A DNA stretch of 10,566 nucleotides from positions 1 to 10,566 of the forward strand of contig JALUWC010000248.1 in assembly GCA_027019885.1 (NCBI GenBank). Reading direction: 5' to 3'. The notes beneath the pieces were generated by a model. It did no database searches. It saw only the letters and a program-made list of their open reading frames with translations, and was not told where the DNA came from. Below are positions 1 through 5,176 of the stretch, one piece after another; position 1 is the stretch's first letter, and each line of letters starts with the position of its first letter. Both the position numbers and the translations under genes were made by a program. Origin of the DNA: Geoglobus sp. (GTDB lineage Archaea > Halobacteriota > Archaeoglobi > Archaeoglobales > Archaeoglobaceae).

Positions 1-2
1 TT

Positions 3-122
3 TCCGCCGGAATCGCCCATTCCATCCTTGTGAGAGCATCAACTGTTCTTGCAGATCTCCCCGGAATAATGGAATTCAAAAAAGAGAGCAAAGAAGTCAG
101 GCTTCGAGAACTCTTCTCTTGA
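3..122 (+). CDS. C-terminal end of an unrecognised protein (partial)
   Basis: An open frame enters from the left edge and stops at TGA 120-122, giving 39 residues. The composition is protein-like: it begins SAGIAHSILVRAS, continues through VLADLPGIMEF, and ends in a charged tail (KKESKEVRLRELFS). I do not recognise the family from this fragment. The frame overlaps the 3' end of the minus-strand hydrolase gene by 26 bases, so the two genes would be convergent and overlapping, which is common in compact archaeal genomes. The call rests only on the open frame and amino acid composition. Forty open codons could occur by chance, so confidence is moderate. Confidence 0.5.
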   Translation, partial: SAGIAHSILVRASTVLADLPGIMEFKKESKEVRLRELFS

Positions 123-897
123 GAAGCCCCGCAGAAGCCTTCATTGCCTGCTCAGGGTAAAGTCTGAGCTCATCAACAAAGAAATACTCTATGAGATCTT
201 CATCACTCATCCGGGATTTTATCATGTCTCCAAGCTTGACAGCCTCACCGTATGCATCTTTAACTGCCTTATCGCACTCCTTTCCTTTGAAAAACCTCAG
301 GTGTCCAACCCCAAGAATTTCCGGTTTGAATCCTGAAATTCTCTGAATTGAGTCAAGATACTGCTGATAGTTGTAGAAAAAGAGAGGCACGATTCTGCCC
401 GAGGAGGTGAAGTAACCGAGGCAATCTGTGGCGAGTAATGCATTTTCTTTTCTGTAATATATTCCAATTGTGTCCGGAGCATGCCCCGGGAATTCAAATA
501 TCTCAAGACCGTAAAAGCTGTCTCCGTCCTTCAGTGTCCTGTCAATCCTCAAATTCGGCTCCCGGATTTCCTCCTTGCAGAAGTGGTAATTGTCAGAGTA
601 CCATGACCTTATCACCTTCTCCTTTTCCAAGAGAGGTGCTATTTTCTCATGCCCGGCCACCTCAATCTCGGGATACTGTTCAAGAATCACAGAAAGCCCT
701 GCAATGTGGTCAAAGTGGGAGTGGGTTATGATGGCTGCGTCCACACTTTCATCAAGCTCCTCAAGAAGCTTCTCAGCCGTGCAAGTCAATCCAGTTTCAA
801 TTAGAACATTCTTCTCGCCTTTAAAGAGGAAATAGTTTATCAGACCGACCCTGTAAAGCTTCAAAGAGGGTGTTAGCTCCAAAACCTCGACCTGCAT
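97..897 (-). CDS. metallo-beta-lactamase-fold hydrolase
   Basis: This 266-residue protein has the full zinc-ligand set of the MBL superfamily. It has HSHFDH at residues 59-64 (the HxHxDH motif), His139 in FPGHAPDTIG, Asp158 in LATDCLGY and His199 in GVGHLRFF. Members hydrolyse thioesters, lactones, phosphodiesters or similar bonds with a binuclear metal centre. The layout resembles the glyoxalase II-like branch, but substrate cannot be assigned. There is no signal peptide or membrane segment, so it should be cytosolic. The C-terminal ~65 residues are helical and may form a lid or dimer contact. The ATG at 895-897 is preceded by a TATA-like element about 28 bases away, suggesting a short leader. 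Its promoter lies back to back with that of the H/ACA RNA. The gene is intact and its 3' end overlaps the partial gene 3-122. Confidence 0.88.
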   Translation of the reverse strand: MQVEVLELTPSLKLYRVGLINYFLFKGEKNVLIETGLTCTAEKLLEELDESVDAAIITHSHFDHIAGLSVILEQYPEIEVAGHEKIAPLLEKEKVIRSWYSDNYHFCKEEIREPNLRIDRTLKDGDSFYGLEIFEFPGHAPDTIGIYYRKENALLATDCLGYFTSSGRIVPLFFYNYQQYLDSIQRISGFKPEILGVGHLRFFKGKECDKAVKDAYGEAVKLGDMIKSRMSDEDLIEYFFVDELRLYPEQAMKASAGLLKRRVLEA

Positions 898-921
898 GGC
901 TATTGTTAATCAACAAAATTT

Positions 922-929
922 GATATAGT
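922..929 (-). promoter_or_regulatory. TATA-like element of the MBL hydrolase gene
   Basis: Read on the minus strand this is an AACTATATC-type A/T element about 28 bases before the ATG at 897. That is the distance expected for an archaeal promoter driving a very short leader. It lies only about 10 bases from the plus-strand TATA-like element at 940-947, making a divergent promoter pair. Confidence 0.4.
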
Positions 930-939
930 TTGCGATTGG

Positions 940-947
940 TATTTATT
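940..947 (+). promoter_or_regulatory. TATA-like element for the H/ACA guide RNA
   Basis: TATTTATT is centred about 25 bases before position 969, where the first basal stem of the structured RNA begins. Spacing and orientation suit an archaeal promoter starting transcription at about 967-970. No protein gene on this strand would explain it. Confidence 0.45.
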
Positions 948-966
948 TTCTGAGGTATAGTTATCT

Positions 967-1186
967 GTGCCCCAGCCGGGGAGGGTGCGGAGAAAGCTTT
1001 GCTCTCGATGAGGCTCTCTGCAAGCGCTGGGGTTACACCATGTTGCATGGTCCCCGGGTGAGAGAGGAGCAAATGCTCCGTCAGTGATCCTGGGGCAACC
1101 CCGACATGGGACAACCCCGAACGGTCAGCCGTCCTGAGGCAGCTTGAGCTTGCGATGAGGGATGGTGTTAGATTCGGGGGACATGA
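967..1186 (+). ncRNA. three-hairpin H/ACA guide RNA (rRNA pseudouridylation)
   Basis: This GC-rich island between A/T-rich flanks folds by eye into three consecutive H/ACA units. Unit 1: basal stem 969-975/1027-1033, upper stem 987-993/1015-1021, ACA 1035-1037. Unit 2: basal stem 1038-1044/1103-1109, upper stem 1052-1058/1089-1095, ACA 1111-1113. Unit 3: basal stem 1115-1121/1173-1179, upper stem 1128-1134/1160-1166, ACA 1181-1183. Every basal stem is 7 bp (G-U pairs allowed) and each ACA begins two positions after it ends. The upper stems end 14, 16 and 15 nt before their ACA, matching the family rule. Units 2 and 3 have kink-turn signatures above the upper stem: UGA 1059-1061 opposite GUGA 1084-1087, and CUGA 1134-1137 opposite GAUGA 1154-1158. 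These would bind L7Ae in a Cbf5-Nop10-Gar1 particle. The apex of unit 1 is less clear. A. fulgidus is known to have H/ACA RNAs, including, as I recall, one with three hairpins (Afu-46). Identity with it is untested. Exact ends are inferred. Confidence 0.75.
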
Positions 1187-1255
1187 TGACTGTAGTCCAT
1201 TAACCACTGGGGCGTGTCAGGATAAAAAAGAATGCTGATTTTAAACCTTTACATC

Positions 1256-1294
1256 TGCTAAAAGGCTGTAAAATCCATTCAATAGCTTTTAGCA
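1256..1294. repeat. 9-bp inverted repeat spanning the proS stop codon
   Basis: TGCTAAAAG (1256-1264) and CTTTTAGCA (1286-1294) are perfect inverted complements separated by 21 bases, with the proS TGA (1279-1281) between them. It sits between the convergent guide RNA and proS and could act as a transcript-end hairpin for proS. On the minus strand the 3' arm and following bases contain short U runs. This could also be chance in A/T-rich sequence. Confidence 0.35.
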
Positions 1295-2706
1295 ATCGCA
1301 TTCAGCTTTCCTGATTTTCCGCACACAGTGCACTTCCCTTCTTTATCTATTCCAATCTCTTCAGGCATCTCGACTACCTCTCCAAGGACTCCTGCCTTAA
1401 CGTCCTCCTCAACGCTCTTCCCACACTCCAAGCTTTGACAGAGGTAAAACAGAGCAACACCCCTGCCCATCCACTCTTCCATCTCATCAACTTTATCAAA
1501 GAACCTGACCTTTTCGAGCATTGAATCAAGGGCTCTTTTTCTGAGCCTTTCATGCATCTCGTCAGCCCACTCAGTTATTTTTTCCTCGGTGATCTCCTCG
1601 ATAGATATTTTTCTTTTCACCCTTTCATCCCTGAATGAGATTACAGCCTCTCTGCTTTCAGCCTCCTTGGGGCCAATCTCTATTCTCAAAGGAACACCAA
1701 AGAGCTCCCATTTGTAGTATTTCGCCCCAGGTCTCTCATCGCTGTCATCAAGAATTGCCCTCAGACCAAACTCTTTCAGCCTGTTGAAAACCTCGTTTGA
1801 AAGATCGAGAACTTCTCTTTCCTTACCCTTGTAGAGTATTGGAATGATAACGGTCTGATAGGGTGCAAGACGGAATGGGAGAATTAAGCCGGTATCATCT
1901 CCGTGTATCGATATTACCGACGCAACACACCTTTCGGATATTCCATAACACGTCTGGTATACGTAGGCTTGATCGCCTTCAGGAGTTTCGTATTTCAGGT
2001 CAAACGTCCTTGCGAAATTGTCTGCAAGATTGTGGACTGTTCCAATCTGCAGGGTTTTTCCATCAGGCATTATAGTGTCAAAGGCGATTGTATAGTCTGC
2101 CCCCGGAAATTTGTCCCATTCTGGGCGTTTTATTATGAAATACGGGATTGCTAAGGAATCAAAGAATTCCTTGTAAGCGTTTATTGCCATTTTAACATTC
2201 TCCTCTGCCTCTTCATAACTTCTGTGAGCAGTGTGGGCTTCTTTGAATGAGGTTATCTCTCTCAGCCTGATTAAAGGTCTGGTGTGCTTTGTCTCATACC
2301 TGAATACATTCACAATCTGGTAAATTCTAAGCGGGAGATCTGCATGACTCCTTATCCACAGTTTGAACATGGGATACATGGCTGTCTCGCTTGTAGGCCT
2401 GAGAGCAAGCTTGACATCAAGTTCATCCAGTCCGCCATGAGTTATCCAGTAAACCTCGTCCTCAAAACCTTTGATGTGCTCTCCCTCTTTTCCAAGTTCC
2501 GTTTCAGGGATTAATGCTGGAAAGTAAACTTCATCATGTTCTCTATCCATTATATCTCTTAATTTCCCATAAACCAGATTCCTGAGCTTGAAACCAAAAG
2601 GAAACCACACATACAACCCCTTTACAGGATACCTTATATCCATGATCTGTGCCTGCTGGATTACCTCGTGATACCACTCCGAGAAGTCTGATTTGGGAGG
2701 AAGCAT
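1279..2706 (-). CDS. proS: prolyl-tRNA synthetase, archaeal/eukaryotic type
   Basis: This class II synthetase charges tRNA-Pro with proline. Numbered from the chosen start (475 residues), it has RPTSET at 103-108, motif 2 in the FRYETKHTRPLIRLRE segment (~135-150), and the GISERCV...HGDDTG segment (~255-273) typical of archaeal ProRS. An anticodon-binding domain follows (~280-380). The archaeal C-terminal extension carries four cysteines (C423, C428, C459, C462) likely to bind zinc, and the protein ends in the characteristic terminal Tyr. The open frame continues 19 codons upstream to a TTG at 2763. I prefer the ATG at 2706 because family members begin around the LPPKSDFSEWYHEV segment and because a TATA box (2730-2737) lies inside that extension, 27 bases before the ATG. 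The transcript is therefore probably leaderless and separate from the upstream gene pair. Confidence 0.95.
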   Translation of the reverse strand: MLPPKSDFSEWYHEVIQQAQIMDIRYPVKGLYVWFPFGFKLRNLVYGKLRDIMDREHDEVYFPALIPETELGKEGEHIKGFEDEVYWITHGGLDELDVKLALRPTSETAMYPMFKLWIRSHADLPLRIYQIVNVFRYETKHTRPLIRLREITSFKEAHTAHRSYEEAEENVKMAINAYKEFFDSLAIPYFIIKRPEWDKFPGADYTIAFDTIMPDGKTLQIGTVHNLADNFARTFDLKYETPEGDQAYVYQTCYGISERCVASVISIHGDDTGLILPFRLAPYQTVIIPILYKGKEREVLDLSNEVFNRLKEFGLRAILDDSDERPGAKYYKWELFGVPLRIEIGPKEAESREAVISFRDERVKRKISIEEITEEKITEWADEMHERLRKRALDSMLEKVRFFDKVDEMEEWMGRGVALFYLCQSLECGKSVEEDVKAGVLGEVVEMPEEIGIDKEGKCTVCGKSGKLNAIAKSY

Positions 2707-2729
2707 GATTATGGGCAGATGTGGGGAGT

Positions 2730-2737
2730 TATTAAAA
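2730..2737 (-). promoter_or_regulatory. TATA box of proS; decides the start codon
   Basis: On the minus strand this reads TTTTAATA, centred 27 bases before the ATG at 2706. That predicts initiation at or next to the start codon, which makes the longer TTG-initiated version (from 2763) unlikely. Confidence 0.5.
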
Positions 2738-2792
2738 CTTTTTTGATTTAACAGGTTGCTCAAGCTTGAGTAACGGATGCCATTCCATTTTC

Positions 2793-2797
2793 AAAAA
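2793..2797 (-). terminator. possible U-tract terminator after the SRPBCC gene
   Basis: The minus strand has T5 here plus a T4 tract at about 2810-2813, between the SRPBCC stop codon (2824-2826) and the proS promoter. Archaeal transcription can end at such U tracts without a hairpin. Weak evidence from composition alone. Confidence 0.3.
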
Positions 2798-2823
2798 CCA
2801 TTCTGAATTAAAATCAGATTAAA

Positions 2824-3234
2824 TCAGTCCTGAAGTTTCTCCTTCAGCTTTTTTACAAAGTATCTGAGCTGCCCCTCAATCTGCATTCCAGCCACTGGAT
2901 TTATTACTGGAGCCATGCTTCCAAGACCCTCCACAGACAGAGTCACCTTTAGCATTGTCTCTTTTTCTCCTTCTCTGACTTCAAATCTTCCCGTCCAGAG
3001 GAGATGTTTACCCTTGGCCACCCACTCTACCGGATCATCGCCAGTCATTCTCACCTCAAGCTCCCTGGTCTGGGTTATAGCAGACATCGGAGCCCTCACC
3101 TTCCATCTCTTCCCATCTTCACTTACATCTCCTACAAACTTGAAGCACTCGGCAATCAGCTTCAAATCCCTTAGTTTTGGTACAATTTTATCAGCACCGG
3201 CTTGTACAGAAAACTCCATTTCAGCCTCAGCCAT
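2824..3234 (-). CDS. SRPBCC / CoxG-like (START-fold) protein
   Basis: The 136-residue product opens with a beta strand (EMEFSVQAGADKIVPKL), followed by 'LIAECFKFVGDV' and alternating strands. A conserved-looking Gly-rich stretch (VEGLGSMAPVINPVAGMQIEGQ) follows, and a long amphipathic C-terminal helix ends in VKKLKEKLQD. This is the helix-grip layout of SRPBCC proteins such as CoxG and polyketide cyclase-like proteins, which enclose hydrophobic ligands. No catalytic residues can be assigned. There is no signal peptide or membrane segment. The ATG (3232-3234) directly abuts the TAA of the upstream M24 gene with no intervening base, so the two are almost surely co-transcribed and translationally coupled. 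Ligand and pathway are unknown. The fold call is from pattern recognition only. Confidence 0.6.
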   Translation of the reverse strand: MAEAEMEFSVQAGADKIVPKLRDLKLIAECFKFVGDVSEDGKRWKVRAPMSAITQTRELEVRMTGDDPVEWVAKGKHLLWTGRFEVREGEKETMLKVTLSVEGLGSMAPVINPVAGMQIEGQLRYFVKKLKEKLQD

Positions 3235-4359
3235 TTATCCCACCTCCAACAGATCTTTTTCAAAGCCTGTAAAGCTTCTCACCTTTTCATCGATATGGTA
3301 TGTGTCCTCAATTCTGAATCCACCAACATTTTTTATCGAAAGCACCGAATGTCCGATTGCAATAGTCATACCCTCCACAATTTTTTCTCTCAGATCCTCT
3401 GGAAATATTGTCGGGAATGGAGTCTCCTCAAATCCAAGCCCGATACCATGGACAAAGCCCTTGACATAAAGACCTTTATAACCTGTTTCTCTCAAAAAAC
3501 CCTCATTTCTTCTTTCAATTTCAAGAACTGTCACCTCGCCCTTTCTCTCCTCAATCATGACTGCGGTTTTCTCCTGCATTTCGAGATAAGCTCTGTATGC
3601 TTTCTTTTGATCATCGCCTGCTGTCCCCACAACAAAAGTCCTTGCGATATCCGCACAGTATCCTCCGAAAACCGGCCCGATATCAATCAGAACCACATCG
3701 CCCTCCACTATCTTTCTATCAGTGGCCATCCCGTGCAACCACAGGCTCCTTTCACCTGAGTTGATGAACATTGGAAATGAAAGTCTCTCTGCCCCTTTCT
3801 TTCTGACCCTATACTCAACCTCAAGTGCAACTTCACTTTCTCTGATTCCCGGCTTAAGAAGATCAACTGCCACATCCATTGCATAATCTGCAAGCTTTCC
3901 AGCTTTTTTCATCAAATCAATCTCATATCTGTCCTTGATCTTTCTCAGAGGAGCAACAATCTGCTTAGCATCAACCACCTCAACATGGGGATTTGCCATT
4001 CTGAAACGTTCTATCAGGAATGCAGGAGTTGAGAACTCCATCTCCACTGCAACAACCGGAGTGTCTTTTCCCAAAGAGTTCAAGAAACTGATAACTGCTG
4101 AAAGCATTTCAGGGAGAGATCTGTAGGTTTTTGCCTCCAGACCGGTATTTCTCTCAACCTCATCTTTTTCCTCCTCAAAAACTATTGGATATGGACCCCC
4201 ATCAGATGGGATGAGCATCCTCGGCTGCTTTCTCATGTCACCGGTAAAGTATCTGTAGTTTTCGAGGGAAAGAACAAGGAGAGCATCAATACCATCTTCC
4301 TGCATTAACTCCTGAACCTTTCTCACTCTTTTCCTGAAAATGCTCTCTGGAATCTTCAT
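3235..4359 (-). CDS. M24 family (Xaa-Pro peptidase-like) protein with altered active site
   Basis: The protein has 374 residues with a creatinase-like N-terminal domain (~1-140) and a pita-bread domain (~145-370), the layout of aminopeptidase P/prolidase. Recognisable M24 elements are LHG at 208-210, metal ligands Asp226 and Asp237 in DIGPVFGGYCADIARTF, His304 in VHGIG, and Glu351 in GGFRIEDT. Two positions differ from the family. The usual 'TIEPG' segment, which supplies a metal-binding Glu, reads AIGHS (~334-338), putting Gly336 at that position. The usual HExP segment after HGIG reads EETP (311-314), replacing the catalytic His. A standard two-metal prolyl peptidase is therefore doubtful; it may have another substrate, use one metal, or be non-enzymatic. 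It is first in a tight operon with the SRPBCC gene. A TATA element 27 bases upstream suggests leaderless initiation at the ATG 4357-4359. Confidence 0.85.
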   Translation of the reverse strand: MKIPESIFRKRVRKVQELMQEDGIDALLVLSLENYRYFTGDMRKQPRMLIPSDGGPYPIVFEEEKDEVERNTGLEAKTYRSLPEMLSAVISFLNSLGKDTPVVAVEMEFSTPAFLIERFRMANPHVEVVDAKQIVAPLRKIKDRYEIDLMKKAGKLADYAMDVAVDLLKPGIRESEVALEVEYRVRKKGAERLSFPMFINSGERSLWLHGMATDRKIVEGDVVLIDIGPVFGGYCADIARTFVVGTAGDDQKKAYRAYLEMQEKTAVMIEERKGEVTVLEIERRNEGFLRETGYKGLYVKGFVHGIGLGFEETPFPTIFPEDLREKIVEGMTIAIGHSVLSIKNVGGFRIEDTYHIDEKVRSFTGFEKDLLEVG

Positions 4360-4382
4360 TCCAAACAGTATGTTCGGATATT

Positions 4383-4390
4383 ATTTTAAA
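4383..4390 (-). promoter_or_regulatory. TATA box of the M24-SRPBCC operon
   Basis: The minus strand reads TTTAAAAT, centred about 27 bases before the ATG at 4359, predicting a leaderless transcript. It shares the 138-base divergent intergenic region with the rps3ae promoter. Confidence 0.5.
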
Positions 4391-4455
4391 CTTCTCCCGA
4401 AGTATAGATGAGAGTGAAAAGCTCTTCCCAGAATCTGTTACAGGGGCACAAAAAC

Positions 4456-4463
4456 TTTATTAA
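4456..4463 (+). promoter_or_regulatory. TATA box of rps3ae
   Basis: TTTATTAA is centred about 38 bases before the ATG at 4498, giving a predicted start near 4485 and a leader of roughly 12 bases that still includes the ribosome binding site. Confidence 0.5.
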
Positions 4464-4484
4464 TAGCGTCAATTCCCAAAGGCT

Positions 4485-4492
4485 AAGGGGTG
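4485..4492 (+). promoter_or_regulatory. ribosome binding site that sets the rps3ae start
   Basis: AAGGGGTG, a Shine-Dalgarno-like purine run, lies about 5 bases before ATG 4498-4500. It supports this ATG over the upstream in-frame ATG at 4408, which would put the promoter inside the coding region. Confidence 0.6.
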
Positions 4493-4497
4493 TTAAA

Positions 4498-5145
4498 ATG
4501 GCAAGAAGAAAAAGGCAGACGAGGGTTAAGGATAAGTGGACTATGAAAAAATGGTTCAATCTCATCGCTCCTGAATATTTCGGAATGTCAGAAATTGGCT
4601 ATACTCCCGCAGACGATGAAAAAAAGGTTATAGACAGAACAGTGGAGATCACACTGGCAGAGCTCACCAACGACTACTCAAACCAGAATCCATACAAGAA
4701 GCTTGTATTCAAGGTTTTCAGGGTGGCAGGAGAAAATGCCTACACAAAATTCCACAGATTTGAGCTGACAAAGGATTATCTGAACAGCCTCACAAGAAGG
4801 AGAACAAGCAAAATAGAGGACATAGTTGATGTTAAAACATCAGATGGTTACGTTCTCAGGGTTAAGAGCGTTGCATTCACCGTCAAGAGGTGTCAGAGCT
4901 CTCAAAAGAGAAGCATAAGAAGGGTTATGAACGAAATTGTCAGGGCGAATGTGGAGAAAAGCAACTTCGTTCAGTTCCTTCAGGAGTCGATTCTTGGCAA
5001 AATACCGGCGGAGATTTACAGGAATGCAAAGAAAATTTACCCGCTCAGGAGAGTTGAGATCAGAAAGATTGAGGTAATAAAGGAGCCAAAACAGATTGTA
5101 GAGGAGAAAGCTTTATCAAAGACCGCTAAAAAGGTTGAGGCTTGA
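4498..5145 (+). CDS. rps3ae: small-subunit ribosomal protein S3Ae (eS1)
   Basis: This 215-residue basic protein is the archaeal/eukaryotic eS1 protein, which sits near the mRNA exit region of the small subunit. The start MARRKRQTRVKDKWTMKKWF and the following 'LIAPEYFGMSEIG' match the family N-terminus. The central RRTSKIEDIVDVKTSDGYVLRVK and later 'EIYRNAKKIYPLRRVEIRK' segments are also typical. The last ~20 residues (after VIKEPK) form a Lys/Glu/Ala-rich tail that is usually variable. The frame is open back to an ATG at 4408. I reject those 30 codons because the TATA box and ribosome binding site lie within them and because homologues start here. The gene is single, diverging from the M24 operon and convergent with abce1, from which it is separated by 31 bases. 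Confidence 0.95.
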   Translation: MARRKRQTRVKDKWTMKKWFNLIAPEYFGMSEIGYTPADDEKKVIDRTVEITLAELTNDYSNQNPYKKLVFKVFRVAGENAYTKFHRFELTKDYLNSLTRRRTSKIEDIVDVKTSDGYVLRVKSVAFTVKRCQSSQKRSIRRVMNEIVRANVEKSNFVQFLQESILGKIPAEIYRNAKKIYPLRRVEIRKIEVIKEPKQIVEEKALSKTAKKVEA

Positions 5146-5150
5146 TTTTT
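5146..5150 (+). terminator. U-tract terminator of rps3ae
   Basis: T5 directly follows the TGA stop codon in the 31-base gap before the end of the convergent abce1. This fits an archaeal intrinsic U-tract terminator. No stable hairpin precedes it. Confidence 0.4.
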
Positions 5151-5176
5151 AACACCTCAATTCCGTTCTGGTGAGA

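Noticed and set aside
821..1207. 128-residue minus-strand open frame
   Set aside because: It overlaps the hydrolase start region and the structured RNA. The composition is unlike a real protein, and the RNA structure accounts for the sequence.
967..1215. SRP (7S) RNA or RNase P RNA as the identity of the GC-rich island
   Set aside because: The SRP domain IV core (GGAA-type loop with AGCAG) and the Alu-domain UGUAAC are absent; a GGTCAG at 1123-1128 is only a partial look-alike. The RNase P conserved regions are not found. The three ACA-terminated hairpins explain the sequence better.
1183..1238. Box C/D sRNA (ATGATGA at 1183-1189 and CTGA at 1235-1238)
   Set aside because: No internal D' and C' boxes lie between them and there is no terminal stem. 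The first box also overlaps the ACA of H/ACA unit 3.
2915..3469. Plus-strand open frames of up to 185 residues opposite the SRPBCC and M24 genes
   Set aside because: They are antisense shadows of well-supported genes, with Ser/Thr/Leu-rich composition and no recognisable domain, start signal or promoter.
4408..4497. 30-codon N-terminal extension of S3Ae from ATG 4408
   Set aside because: It contains the TATA box and ribosome binding site of the gene, and family members start at MARRK-like sequence.
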